A stretch of 64,000 nt of DNA from Thermodesulfobacteriota bacterium (GCA_034189135.1 JAXHVO010000129.1:1-64000), one strand, 5' to 3'; shown: positions 1 through 9,114, numbered from the stretch's first letter. The notes: generated from the letters alone by a model not told the origin. A program made the numbers and translations.

Positions 1-2
1 TT

Positions 3-110
3 TGTCGGAATGTTAACCAACTCATAGACCGACTGGATAAAGCGATTCTTGATGTCATCGACAACCCTGAGCAAACACAAAGAACAGCGGCAATCGGAAA
101 ATTATTCTGA
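3..110 (+). CDS. C-terminal tail of an unidentified protein, cut by window edge
   Basis: Frame 3 is open from the first base of the window to a TGA at 108-110 and encodes about 35 residues rich in Asp, Ile and Leu (it includes LIDRLDKAILDVIDN). This reads like the helical end of a real protein whose start lies upstream. It is in a different frame from the nucleotidyltransferase fragment that follows. I do not recognise the family, and the call rests only on protein-like composition. Confidence 0.35.
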   Translation, partial: CRNVNQLIDRLDKAILDVIDNPEQTQRTAAIGKLF

Positions 111-120
111 GAAACACTAT

Positions 121-540
121 ATGATAGAAAGCGGGCAGATTTTGCTGAAAACAGACTTCGTGAACGATGTCCCATTCCATTATGGAGGTTTTGAGGAATC
201 GAAAATTTATAACCGAGTAGACAACTGGAGGAATATCCTTTCAAATAAAATTTGTGCGTTGAGTAGATATGAGCCTAAAGATGTGATTGATATTATTTTT
301 ATTGCGAAAAGATATTCTTTTAACTGGGAGAACATTTTTGAAGAAGCAAGGGAAAAGGATTTGTGGGCAGAGCCGCTGAAGATTTGTAAAACACTAAAAG
401 AGATGCCTCATGGATCATTTGAGAAAATAAAATGGATTACCGAAATTAACGAGGAAAGACTGTTCAAAGATATAGACAACTTGCATCATGATATATTTTA
501 CGGAAATGAGAATTTACTATATACTAAAAAAACAGAATAA
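121..540 (+). pseudogene. 5'-truncated AbiEii-type nucleotidyltransferase
   Basis: Starting at ATG 121, the product (140 aa) aligns by eye with the C-terminal half of the two full AbiEii-like proteins at 1616 and 6201. It shares KxxFVNDVxFH, the RxDxWxNxLSNKICALSR block and the closing KIxWI segment. The N-terminal catalytic part, with its GG(T)A and DxDF motifs, is absent, so it cannot be an active nucleotidyltransferase. It differs from the two downstream copies at many positions, so it is an older, separate paralogue. The open frame continues upstream to 49, but those residues have no counterpart in the full-length copies. Confidence 0.7.
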
Positions 541-594
541 AACTGGCTTGAATATCCGTGTTAATACGTGGTTTGAACTACCGTTTGGGGTGAA

Positions 595-640
595 ATGATA
601 AAAAGTAAAATATTAATTTGAGGTGTAAACGGTTTGCTTA
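595..640 (+). pseudogene. remnant of an SDR (RmlD-like) gene start, copy 1
   Basis: ATG 595 begins MIKSKILI followed directly by TGA, then GVNGLLK in the same frame. The intact motif at 2335 and 5180 reads MLITGxSGL, the Rossmann-fold start of a short-chain dehydrogenase such as an RmlD-like reductase. Here the Thr codon is a stop. Only the first dozen or so codons survive. It lies 4585 bp before the matching remnant at 5180. Confidence 0.45.
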
Positions 641-669
641 AAATAATGAAGAATTTAAATAAGTTATGA

Positions 670-1238
<569 letters not shown>

Positions 1239-1326
1239 GAAACAATTTTTGATAAAAAAACAGAATATCCTGTAAAATTCGGTAAATTCTGTCCAATAGA
1301 TAAAAAAATGAGTTACTTATTTAATT

Positions 1327-1641
1327 ATGGATGTCCTGCAGGAATTTCAAGTACAAATGGAAATGAATAAAGATACAATAAATTTCTTTAAAAGTTTATA
1401 CTGGGATTATCAAGTTTCGGAAGAGAATATTGTTACAATTATTGAATTGGGGGAATGCAACGGTTTAACGCGGAAAAACCTGCTAAGCAGGGCTTTAAAA
1501 TCGCGCAGATGGTATGAAATTAAAAAAATCCTGTCACCAGAATTGCTGAAAGAGGCTTTATCTGAGGATGTTCTTAAAACCCTCTTTCCCAAATCCTTAT
1601 CTCTTAAATATAATTATGTCAGAAAATTATTATATCAATAA
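1327..1641 (+). CDS. small protein upstream of AbiEii (DUF6922-like, putative antitoxin), copy 1
   Basis: This 104-residue basic protein contains FFKSLYWDY near the start and a C-terminal block around KILSPELLKEALSEDVLKTLF. It resembles the small proteins often encoded just before AbiEii nucleotidyltransferases (DUF6922-like). It overlaps the downstream AbiEii start by 26 bp, which suggests translational coupling and an antitoxin or partner role. In-frame ATGs at 1357 and 1363 are alternative starts, and none has a strong Shine-Dalgarno. The family call is from memory of the motif and is moderate. Confidence 0.55.
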   Translation: MDVLQEFQVQMEMNKDTINFFKSLYWDYQVSEENIVTIIELGECNGLTRKNLLSRALKSRRWYEIKKILSPELLKEALSEDVLKTLFPKSLSLKYNYVRKLLYQ

Positions 1642-2287
1642 ACTATATCCTTTTCAGGATTTGGTTCTCAAACTTATTATGAAGGTTGATGATGCATTTT
1701 ATCTGACAGGAGGTACCGCGCTTGGAAGGCATTATCTTAAACACAGGCATTCCGACGATTTGGACTTTTTTGTAAACAGGAAAAACAATTTTAAACAATT
1801 ATCAAATAAAATCATTTCACAATTACAGAATCATTTCTCTAAGATTGAAATAGCTTTGTTAAGTGAAGATTTTGCACGGATTTTTATCCATAATGAAGAA
1901 TATCCTTTGAAAATTGAGTTTGTGAATGATGTATTATTTCATACAGGGGAAATACAATCTGCCAATTTATTTCACAGAATTGATTCGTGGGAAAATTTAT
2001 TGAGCAATAAAATATGTGCTCTGTCCCGTGACGAGGCAAAAGATTTCTCTGATTTGATTTTTCTTTCGATGAAATATAATTTTACATGGGAAACGATGAT
2101 AAACTATGCCAGGCAGAAAGATACATGGGTGAATGAAATTGAAGTTTCACAATCGGTTTATAATTTTGATACGAAAAGATTGATTAAAATCAACTGGATA
2201 AAAGAGCCAGACTATAAAACCATACAAGATGTTTGTAAAATAATTGCAAAGGATATAATTGACGGTGGAAAAAATTCCCTAACCTAA
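1616..2287 (+). CDS. AbiEii/AbiGii-type nucleotidyltransferase toxin, copy 1
   Basis: The 223-residue protein from ATG 1616 has the catalytic nucleotidyltransferase core: FYLTGGTALGRHYLKHRHS followed by DDLDFFV, then KIEFVNDV as the third acidic strand. Known relatives are type IV toxin-antitoxin toxins that transfer nucleotides to RNA targets. ATG 1616 is preferred over the upstream in-frame ATG at 1568 because residues from MSENYYINKLYPFQ onward look like the family start. It overlaps the preceding small gene, and the pair is probably one toxin-antitoxin unit. The stop TAA at 2285-2287 is lost in copy 2. Confidence 0.8.
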   Translation: MSENYYINKLYPFQDLVLKLIMKVDDAFYLTGGTALGRHYLKHRHSDDLDFFVNRKNNFKQLSNKIISQLQNHFSKIEIALLSEDFARIFIHNEEYPLKIEFVNDVLFHTGEIQSANLFHRIDSWENLLSNKICALSRDEAKDFSDLIFLSMKYNFTWETMINYARQKDTWVNEIEVSQSVYNFDTKRLIKINWIKEPDYKTIQDVCKIIAKDIIDGGKNSLT

Positions 2288-2334
2288 CCCCCTGTCTTGT
2301 AGCTCCGGCAGATGGTACTGGGGTGGCTAAATAA

Positions 2335-2480
2335 ATGATAAGAAATAAAAATAAAATGCTAATTACCGGTGTGAGCGGCCTGCTGGGCAGAAATCTTGCC
2401 GACTATTTAAGGATAAATACAAAATATTAGGGTTGTATAATCACATCCTGTTCTGCTTGATGGTATTTAATAGTTCACAC
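2335..2480 (+). pseudogene. broken SDR (RmlD-like) gene fragment
   Basis: ATG 2335 opens with a basic leader, then MLITGVSGLLGRNLADY, the glycine-rich NAD(P) motif of RmlD-like 4-keto-sugar reductases. It stops at TAG 2428-2430. Shifting frame after the TTT at about 2408 restores a plausible continuation (KDKYKILGLYNH), so a one-base deletion appears to have broken the gene. Nothing recognisable remains past about 2480. Shorter remnants of the same start sit at 595, 5180 and 6920. Confidence 0.6.
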
Positions 2481-2502
2481 ACTACAAAAAAGGCTTGATA
2501 TT

Positions 2503-3039
2503 ATGGAAAACAGTAAGAAAAGATTATATCTTTATGAAGCTTTGGAACTCAGGGCAGAATATGATGGTATAATAAAAACCTTCAAAGACTGTCTGCCCGA
2601 AACAAGAAAGAATAGGGATAGATTTTCATTCAGTCGAAGCGATGACAGTGTCTGTCGCAATTCTCCGGATTTTGATATCGTTTCTGCCAGAGATGAATTG
2701 AAAAAACTCGAATATAAACGTCGCAAATTAAATAACGCTATTCAAAAGGCAAATTTTGAACACCAGATCGATTTCAAAGGAGAAACGTTGAACCTCAGCG
2801 AGTCTTTGGAAATGCGCAAAGCATTAAATTTGCAGATCGGCGAATTGCACGAACAGGTTGTAAATTCAGCCTATCAACGAGTAATCTATAAGGAAGGTCG
2901 AGATATTATTGAAGAAAATGAAATATCGCACACTGAGAGTGTGAAAAAACTCAATGAAGCAAGATCAGATTTCCGGGATTTGAATAGAAAACTCAGACTA
3001 TCATCTTTTCAGAAAATGGTAGACTTCCAAGATGAATAG
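2503..3039 (+). CDS. DIP1984-family (septicolysin-like) protein of unknown function
   Basis: This 178-residue charged, mostly helical protein has the family pattern: an N-terminal LYEALELRAEYDGIIK helix, a central RDELKKLEYKRRKLNNAIQKAN coiled segment, then LSESLEMRKAL and a final helix with DFRDLNRKLR. DIP1984-like proteins are about 150-180 aa, so the length is normal. No signal peptide or membrane segment is visible. An AAAAGG Shine-Dalgarno lies about 10 bases before the ATG. Its biological role is not established. It stands alone between the two repeat blocks. Confidence 0.65.
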   Translation: MENSKKRLYLYEALELRAEYDGIIKTFKDCLPETRKNRDRFSFSRSDDSVCRNSPDFDIVSARDELKKLEYKRRKLNNAIQKANFEHQIDFKGETLNLSESLEMRKALNLQIGELHEQVVNSAYQRVIYKEGRDIIEENEISHTESVKKLNEARSDFRDLNRKLRLSSFQKMVDFQDE

Positions 3040-3045
3040 CATAAC

Positions 3046-3234
3046 TTTGGAGACAGGGGGGTAAGCGCGAATGCTCTGGTGACAGAGCATAGCCCAGACC
3101 ACGGCTTCTGTGATAGCCCTTAACTGGAGAGTTGGCGACTCATAACGTCCGGTAAAGCATTAAACCATAAATCAACACACAACAGAGCAAACTGAGTCAA
3201 TTACAAATTAGCAATATGGCCCCGCGTCTCCAAA
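3046..3234 (+). ncRNA. candidate structured RNA with closing stem (HEARO/omega-RNA-like)
   Basis: The ends pair perfectly: TTTGGAGAC (3046-3054) with GTCTCCAAA (3226-3234). After a small internal loop, GGGG (from 3056) pairs with CCCC (3220-3223). Inside are an 8-bp hairpin capped by a GUGA (GNRA) tetraloop (3071-3090), a GGCT/AGCC hairpin (3103-3118) and a stem CTGGA/TCCGG enclosing GAGT-TGGCG-ACTC (about 3124-3151). No ORF fills the segment. The motif run from GGCTTC through CCCTTAACTGG to AAAGC resembles, from memory, HEARO RNAs, the guide RNAs of IscB. No IscB gene is visible in the window. The strand is assumed from the stem layout. Confidence 0.55.
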
Positions 3235-3277
3235 TTTGTTTGCAGAGGTTGATCAGCTACAAAGGCATTCGGATTAA

Positions 3278-4432
3278 ATGACAATGAAAATACAAAAAAT
3301 ATTGGAAATAATCAGCCAAGGTGAGAATGCATCAATCGAATTTAAATCAGGCAAAGTAAGAACGGAAAGTGTTGCTAAAGAGATGGCTGCTTTTTCAAAC
3401 AGTTTTGGTGGGACCATTTTGATCGGAGTTGAAGATGATGGCGTTATAAGCGGAATCAATATGGAAAAGATTGACCAATGGCTTTCGAACATTTCACGAA
3501 ACAACGTAATACCTGCAATTACACCGGACATCAGCATTGAAGATATCGAAAATAAAAAAGTTGCTGTTATAGAAATACCCAAGGGACTTAATAAACCCTA
3601 TCAGACGATTGACGGAAAATACTATATAAGGATTGGTTCTACAAACAGAACAGCAACAAAGGAAGAATTAAGCAGACTTTTTCAGCAGGCAGGAATAATC
3701 CATTTTGATTTATCGCCTGTGGAAGGAACGGAAGAAAAGGATCTTGATTTGCTTAAAGTAAACGATTACTGGTCGACTTGCTACGATATCGATTTTATTT
3801 CACTGGAAGAACATGAACAACAGAAAATATTAAAAAACTCAGACATTATTGTTCCTTTTGAAGGGGACAACGTCGCAAGTGTCGGTGGATTGCTGCTTTT
3901 TGGAAAACAGCCTCAAAGGCGACTACCTCAAAGCACTATTAAAGCTGCTGTTTTTAAAGGAGAAGAGATTACTGATGATATAATTGATAAAAAAGAGATT
4001 ATCGGGGCTCTGCCTGAAGTAATTGATAATACGGCATCGCTTATAAATATTTTCCTGCCAAGGGCTTCAACTATAAAAGAGCTGAAAAGAGAAGAACAAA
4101 TTCTTATACCTCGCAAAGTAATCAGGGAAGCACTTGTAAACGCCGTCAGTCATAGGGACTATTCAATTATAAACAGACAGACAACAGTATATATATTCAG
4201 CAACAGGATTGAAATTACATCTCCTGGAAAAATTGCAAATACCCTTACACTGGAAAAAATAAAAGTGGGTAACTCTGCTATACGGAATCATTTCCTGGTA
4301 AAATATCTTGATAACATGAGATACATAGATGGTCTTGGCAGAGGTATACCAATGATTATAAAAGAAATGAAAGAAAAAGCTATATTTGAAGAAATAGGAG
4401 AACTGTTTCGAGTTACTTTTTTATTTCATTAA
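3278..4432 (+). CDS. Schlafen AlbA_2-domain ATP-binding protein
   Basis: The 384-residue protein starts with an AlbA_2 (divergent AAA-4) domain: GENASIEFKSG, EMAAFSNSFGG, ILIGVEDDG and YYIRIGSTNR. Its C-terminal part resembles a GHKL/HATPase_c_4 module: IPRKVIREALVNAVSHRDYS, RIEITSPGKI and YIDGLGRGI. Such proteins are widespread accessory genes, described variously as putative transcriptional regulators or helicase-related, and Schlafen-like members occur in defence contexts. Start alternatives are ATG 3278 and ATG 3284; neither has a clear Shine-Dalgarno. It directly follows the candidate RNA, so a functional link is possible but unproven. Confidence 0.8.
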   Translation: MTMKIQKILEIISQGENASIEFKSGKVRTESVAKEMAAFSNSFGGTILIGVEDDGVISGINMEKIDQWLSNISRNNVIPAITPDISIEDIENKKVAVIEIPKGLNKPYQTIDGKYYIRIGSTNRTATKEELSRLFQQAGIIHFDLSPVEGTEEKDLDLLKVNDYWSTCYDIDFISLEEHEQQKILKNSDIIVPFEGDNVASVGGLLLFGKQPQRRLPQSTIKAAVFKGEEITDDIIDKKEIIGALPEVIDNTASLINIFLPRASTIKELKREEQILIPRKVIREALVNAVSHRDYSIINRQTTVYIFSNRIEITSPGKIANTLTLEKIKVGNSAIRNHFLVKYLDNMRYIDGLGRGIPMIIKEMKEKAIFEEIGELFRVTFLFH

Positions 4433-4527
4433 AATCAGCCGCAGAAAGACGCAGATGGACGCAGACAAAAAATGATGGGTATTAACTTAAAGGTTATTAT
4501 AAAAATATCAAATAGAGAGGTGGTGTA

Positions 4528-4758
4528 ATGCAAACTGTAAAATCTTTGACTCCGGAATCTTTGACTGCTGTTGAGATTTTGGAAGGTATTGATAAAGTTC
4601 ATAGGGATCAGGCTTTAGAACTGTTGAGAAATTTTGTAAATGAACTTTATAGTGAACAGAAATGGCAGGAATTATTATCAAAGTCTCCAGAACCAATGAT
4701 TAATATGGCAAAGCAAGCTCTTCAAGAACATATTAATGGAAAAAGTCAAGAGATGTAA
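4528..4758 (+). CDS. small antitoxin-like protein
   Basis: This 76-residue helical protein has a strong GAGAGGTGG Shine-Dalgarno just upstream. Its C-terminal pattern (WQELLSKSPEPMINMAKQALQEHINGK) is typical of antitoxins paired with HigB/RelE-type toxins. The stop overlaps the ATG of the toxin remnant (TAATG), the usual arrangement for such operons. No DNA-binding fold is obvious. The antitoxin role is inferred from the neighbour and the tail motif. Confidence 0.55.
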   Translation: MQTVKSLTPESLTAVEILEGIDKVHRDQALELLRNFVNELYSEQKWQELLSKSPEPMINMAKQALQEHINGKSQEM

Positions 4759-4922
4759 TGAATCCTTCTCTGAATTTCAAATGGGTGAATACAAAATACA
4801 ATATCTGATCAGTAAGAGTAACAATGGATTATCGAGCGCTTGCTGTAAGAAATGAGAATTCAGTTATTTGGTACTGGATTGGTGACCATAATAGATATGA
4901 GCAGTTATTAAAAGCTTTATAG
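4758..4922 (+). pseudogene. decayed HigB/RelE-type toxin with in-frame TGA
   Basis: Reading from ATG 4758 gives NPSLNFKWVNTKYNI, then TGA at 4806-4808, then in the same frame SVRVTMDYRALAVRNENSV, IWYWIGDHNRYEQLL and a stop at 4920-4922. Joined, this is the C-terminal half of HigB-like mRNA interferases (pattern HPSLxFKxV...SVRVxxxYRA...WIGxHxxYxxLL). The first 35-40 residues of the family are missing and a stop splits the rest, so the toxin is dead. Confidence 0.7.
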
Positions 4923-5179
4923 TGTAGCTAAGCATCAGTGCCCCGCTGGTCTATAGACAAAAGGTTTTCTTTTCACCGCCGTAGCTGATTGTTTATTTTT
5001 AATTTCTCCCGTAAATTTCAAATACAAAAAAAATTCAAAAAATCCAGTTAATCCTTTCCAAATTCAAAAAAGTTTCTCCTTTGCGTTCTGCTGACTTCAA
5101 TGGTGAAAATTCGGTTTATTTAAGATTTCGTTCGTGAATATCAGTGTTAATCCGTGGTTTTAATATTATCTGAGGTTAA
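4923..5179 (+). other. gene-free spacer between toxin remnant and second repeat block
   Basis: This AT-rich stretch has no convincing ORF. Near its right end (about 5134-5156) is GTGAATATCAGTGTTAATCC, a degenerate spacer-type sequence that also occurs at about 549-571, where it marks the outer left edge of the repeat blocks. I see nothing else in it. Confidence 0.5.
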
Positions 5180-5242
5180 ATGATAAACAGTAAAATGTTA
5201 ATTACCGGCATGAGCGGCTTGATGAAAATGATGAAGATTTGA
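5180..5242 (+). pseudogene. remnant of an SDR (RmlD-like) gene start, copy 2
   Basis: ATG 5180 encodes MINSKMLITGMSGL and then runs out within six codons at TGA 5240-5242. It is the best-preserved counterpart of the broken start at 595 and lies exactly 4585 bp from it. Only the glycine-rich NAD(P)-binding start survives. Confidence 0.5.
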
Positions 5243-5823
<581 letters not shown>

Positions 5824-5911
5824 GAAACAATTTTTGATAAAAAAACAGAATATCCTGTAAAATTCGGTAAATTCTGTCCAATAGATAAAAAAATGAGTTA
5901 CTTATTTAATT

Positions 5912-6226
5912 ATGGATGTCCTGCAGGAATTTCAAGTACAAATGGAAATGAATAAAGATACAATAAATTTCTTTAAAAGTTTATACTGGGATTATCAAGT
6001 TTCGGAAGAGAATATTGTTACAATTATTGAATTGGGGGAATGCAACGGTTTAACGCGGAAAAACCTGCTAAGCAGGGCTTTAAAATCGCGCAGATGGTAT
6101 GAAATTAAAAAAATCCTGTCACCAGAATTGCTGAAAGAGGCTTTATCTGAGGATGTTCTTAAAACCCTCTTTCCCAAATCCTTATCTCTTAAATATAATT
6201 ATGTCAGAAAATTATTATATCAATAA
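5912..6226 (+). CDS. small protein upstream of AbiEii (DUF6922-like, putative antitoxin), copy 2
   Basis: Its 104-residue translation is identical to that of the gene at 1327. It overlaps the AbiEii start at 6201 by 26 bp, as in copy 1. If the two genes form a toxin-antitoxin pair, this locus carries two interchangeable sets, so loss of one antitoxin gene alone would be buffered. Confidence 0.55.
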   Translation: MDVLQEFQVQMEMNKDTINFFKSLYWDYQVSEENIVTIIELGECNGLTRKNLLSRALKSRRWYEIKKILSPELLKEALSEDVLKTLFPKSLSLKYNYVRKLLYQ

Positions 6227-6887
6227 ACTATATCCTTTTCAGGATTTGGTTCTCAAACTTATTATGAAGGTTGATGATGCATTTTATCTGACAGGAGGTA
6301 CCGCGCTTGGAAGGCATTATCTTAAACACAGGCATTCCGACGATTTGGACTTTTTTGTAAACAGGAAAAACAATTTTAAACAATTATCAAATAAAATCAT
6401 TTCACAATTACAGAATCATTTCTCTAAGATTGAAATAGCTTTGTTAAGTGAAGATTTTGCACGGATTTTTATCCATAATGAAGAATATCCTTTGAAAATT
6501 GAGTTTGTGAATGATGTATTATTTCATACAGGGGAAATACAATCTGCCAATTTATTTCACAGAATTGATTCGTGGGAAAATTTATTGAGCAATAAAATAT
6601 GTGCTCTGTCCCGTGACGAGGCAAAAGATTTCTCTGATTTGATTTTTCTTTCGATGAAATATAATTTTACATGGGAAACGATGATAAACTATGCCAGGCA
6701 GAAAGATACATGGGTGAATGAAATTGAAGTTTCACAATCGGTTTATAATTTTGATACGAAAAGATTGATTAAAATCAACTGGATAAAAGAGCCAGACTAT
6801 AAAACCATACAAGATGTTTGTAAAATAATTGCAAAGGATATAATTGACGGTGGAAAAAATTCCCTAACCCAACCCCCTGTCTTGTAG
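6201..6887 (+). CDS. AbiEii/AbiGii-type nucleotidyltransferase toxin, copy 2
   Basis: Identical to the protein at 1616 over 223 residues, including GGTALGRHYLKHRHS and DDLDFFV. A T-to-C change at 6870 turns the copy-1 stop TAA into CAA, so the frame reads five extra residues (QPPVL) to TAG 6885-6887. All core motifs are intact. The gene ends about 75 bp before pseC. Confidence 0.8.
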   Translation: MSENYYINKLYPFQDLVLKLIMKVDDAFYLTGGTALGRHYLKHRHSDDLDFFVNRKNNFKQLSNKIISQLQNHFSKIEIALLSEDFARIFIHNEEYPLKIEFVNDVLFHTGEIQSANLFHRIDSWENLLSNKICALSRDEAKDFSDLIFLSMKYNFTWETMINYARQKDTWVNEIEVSQSVYNFDTKRLIKINWIKEPDYKTIQDVCKIIAKDIIDGGKNSLTQPPVL

Positions 6888-6919
6888 CTCCGGCAGATGG
6901 TACTGGGGTGGCAAAATAA

Positions 6920-6961
6920 ATGATATAAAAAAAGACTCTAATTACTGATTTGTACAAAGTT
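6920..6961 (+). pseudogene. very short remnant of SDR gene start at right border of copy B
   Basis: ATGATA followed by an A-rich run and CTAATTACTGATTTG lines up with the start of the fragment at 2335 (CTAATTACCGGTGTG), with stops in frame. At an offset of 4585 bp it completes a pattern in which each repeat block is bounded on both sides by pieces of the same SDR gene. It is too short to stand alone. Confidence 0.3.
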
Positions 6962-8176
6962 ATGAAAAAAACTATTCCCTATGGAAGACAATTTGTTGAT
7001 GAGGATGACATTAAAGCTGTTGTAAAAGTGCTTCAGTCAGACATCTTGACCCAGGGCCCGAATACAGTAGAATTTGAATCGGCACTGTGCAATATCGTTG
7101 GAGCCAGATTTTCCGTGGCAGTTAACTCAGGTACTTCAGCACTTCATATTGCCTGCCTGGCTGCTGGTGTTCAAAGGGGTGACGAAGTAATTACATCACC
7201 TATCACATTTGTGGCATCTGCCAATTGTGCGGTGTATTGTGGAGGAAAGCCGGTTTTCGCTGATATAAATCCTAAGACATACAATATTTCACCAGAAGAA
7301 ATTGAAAGGCGTATTACCGCTAATACAAAAGCTATTATTCCGGTCCATTTTGCCGGTCAAAGCTGTGATATGGAGGTAATTCAGCAGATTGTAAACAATG
7401 CTGAAAAAAAATATCGACATAAAATATATATTATTGAAGATGCCTGTCATGCGTTAGGATCAAAATATAAGGGAAACGAGGTAGGATCATGTGTCTTTTC
7501 AGATATGGCGGTCATGAGTTTTCACCCCGTCAAACACATAACAACCGGTGAGGGAGGCGTTGTATTTACTAATGATGAAAAACTAGACATGAAATTAAAA
7601 CGTTTGCGTTCTCACGGTATTACCAGTGAACCGGAAGAGTTTTTTTCCAAAGACCTTGCCTTTCAGCCTTCAGGCTTCAGCCTTCAGCCTTCAGTAAACC
7701 CTTGGTATTACGAGCAACAGGAGATCGGCTATAACTACCGGATTACAAATATTCAATGCGCCCTGGGGTTGTCTCAGCTCAAAAAACTCGATGTGTTTTG
7801 CAAACGTCGACGTGAAATTGTAGATATTTACAATAACGCTTTTGCCGACCAGAAAAACCTGAAAACACCTTTTGAGGCTCCCGACTGCAACAGCAATTTT
7901 CATTTGTATGTTCTTTTATTTGATTTTAAAAACATGAACATCGACAGGGGCCAGACGATTCTTTCCTTAAGAAATAAAGGGCTCAATACGCAGGTTCACT
8001 ACATCCCGGTCCACCTGCAGCACTTCTATCGCAGCAATTATGGAACAGGCTGGGGCGATTGTCCCAACGCAGAAAATTATTACCAAAAGTGTCTTTCCAT
8101 TCCTCTTTTTCCTGCTATGACAGCTAAAGACGTTCATAAAGTGATTAGTACGATAAAGGCTATGCGAAAGGATTGA
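6962..8176 (+). CDS. pseC: UDP-4-amino-4,6-dideoxy-AltNAc transaminase (PseC-like)
   Basis: This PLP-dependent DegT/DnrJ/EryC1/StrS aminotransferase forms the C4 amino group of the pseudaminic-acid precursor. Visible features are IPYGRQFVDEDDI at the start, the PLP phosphate region NSGTSALHIA, DACHALGSKYKG, the Schiff-base lysine in FHPVKHITTGEGG and the C-terminal QVHYIPVHLQHFY motif typical of PseC. ATG 6962 (MKKTIPYG) is preferred to the ATG four codons upstream. A run of TTCAGCC heptamers (7662-7694) adds an insertion of roughly 15-20 residues (FQPSGFSLQPS) before PWYYEQQ. The neighbours pseI, pseF and pseG support the role. WbpE-type activity is the alternative. Confidence 0.8.
   Translation: MKKTIPYGRQFVDEDDIKAVVKVLQSDILTQGPNTVEFESALCNIVGARFSVAVNSGTSALHIACLAAGVQRGDEVITSPITFVASANCAVYCGGKPVFADINPKTYNISPEEIERRITANTKAIIPVHFAGQSCDMEVIQQIVNNAEKKYRHKIYIIEDACHALGSKYKGNEVGSCVFSDMAVMSFHPVKHITTGEGGVVFTNDEKLDMKLKRLRSHGITSEPEEFFSKDLAFQPSGFSLQPSVNPWYYEQQEIGYNYRITNIQCALGLSQLKKLDVFCKRRREIVDIYNNAFADQKNLKTPFEAPDCNSNFHLYVLLFDFKNMNIDRGQTILSLRNKGLNTQVHYIPVHLQHFYRSNYGTGWGDCPNAENYYQKCLSIPLFPAMTAKDVHKVISTIKAMRKD
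7662..7694 (+). repeat. heptanucleotide tandem repeat inside pseC
   Basis: TTCAGCC, TTCAGGC, TTCAGCC, TTCAGCC and a partial TTCAG follow one another with no spacer. The tract stays in frame at its present length. Because the unit is 7 bp, gain or loss of one unit would shift the pseC frame. The same heptamer occurs twice at 923-936 and again at 5508-5521. Confidence 0.85.
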
Positions 8177-8211
8177 TTTGCAGGCATGTTAGTTTAAAGT
8201 GACTGGTTTAA

Positions 8212-9114
8212 ATGGTTATTTCAAGTAAAAGTTATTCTCGGCTAGTACTGGGGACGGCCCAGCTCGGTATGAGTTATGGTGCTGCAAACAAAACGGGAAA
8301 ACCAGGATTTTCCGAAGCGGAAAATATTGTCCGCAATGCCTGGAGAAACAATATTGTCGAATTTGATACCGCCCAGGGGTATGGACACAGTGAGAAAACG
8401 CTCGGCGACATTTTTGAAAACCTTGATATACAATCAGATGTTAAAGTAATTTCTAAGATCGATACGGCGCTGGATCATTCTGATAGGGCCGTATTGAGAC
8501 ATTCTATAACGCGCTCCTTAGAATATTTAAAGTGTACGTCATTATATGGTTTAATGCTGCACAAGGAATCTTTGCTGGAGGACTGGGATAGAGGGCTCGG
8601 AGCGTTTCTCGATCAATTAATTGAAAAAGGAATTGTCCAGCACGTAGGCGTATCTGTCTACTCAACTGAAAAGGCAGTCCAGGCTCTCACAACCGAAGGT
8701 GTTACCATCATACAGATCCCCGCAAATGTACTGGACCGGCGTTTCGAAAATGCCGGGATTTTTGAACTTGCAGACCGCTTAAACAAAACAGTGTATGTGC
8801 GCAGCATTTTTTTACAGGGCTTGCTATTAATGGATATTGATAAACTTCCGGCAGTCCTGAAGTTTGCAACCCCAGTTTTACAACGGTTTAAACAGTTATC
8901 TCGGGAATTGCGAATGACACGGCATTCAATAGCCATAGGGTATGTGAAGCTGGCATACCCGAATGCCAAGATATTATTTGGATCTGAAACTGCTCTGCAG
9001 GTGGAAGAGAATACAAAAATATGGGGTACGGATTTTCCAAATTCAATGGTTTCAGTTATCCGGGATACTTTTTCCAATGTAGATGAAAAACTTGTGAATC
9101 CCTCGTTGTGGTAG
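8212..9114 (+). CDS. aldo/keto reductase family oxidoreductase
   Basis: A 300-residue (beta/alpha)8 aldo-keto reductase: LVLGTAQLGMSYGAAN, FDTAQGYGHSEKTLG (Asp and Tyr of the catalytic tetrad), VKVISKID (Lys) and YGLMLHKES (His). Such AKRs recur in nonulosonic-acid and O-antigen clusters, where they may act on a sugar intermediate, but the substrate is not known. It lies 35 bp after pseC and 51 bp before pseI, in one apparent operon. No good Shine-Dalgarno is seen before ATG 8212. Confidence 0.8.
   Translation: MVISSKSYSRLVLGTAQLGMSYGAANKTGKPGFSEAENIVRNAWRNNIVEFDTAQGYGHSEKTLGDIFENLDIQSDVKVISKIDTALDHSDRAVLRHSITRSLEYLKCTSLYGLMLHKESLLEDWDRGLGAFLDQLIEKGIVQHVGVSVYSTEKAVQALTTEGVTIIQIPANVLDRRFENAGIFELADRLNKTVYVRSIFLQGLLLMDIDKLPAVLKFATPVLQRFKQLSRELRMTRHSIAIGYVKLAYPNAKILFGSETALQVEENTKIWGTDFPNSMVSVIRDTFSNVDEKLVNPSLW

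Noticed and set aside
3274-3582. 102-codon minus-strand ORF opposite the AlbA_2 gene
   Set aside because: It is entirely antisense to a strongly recognisable domain; its hydrophobic look is a by-product of the coding strand.
4806-4808. In-frame TGA as a possible selenocysteine codon in the HigB-like ORF
   Set aside because: No SECIS-like hairpin is evident just after it, the toxin family has no known selenocysteine, and the N-terminal part is missing as well. Decay is the simpler reading.
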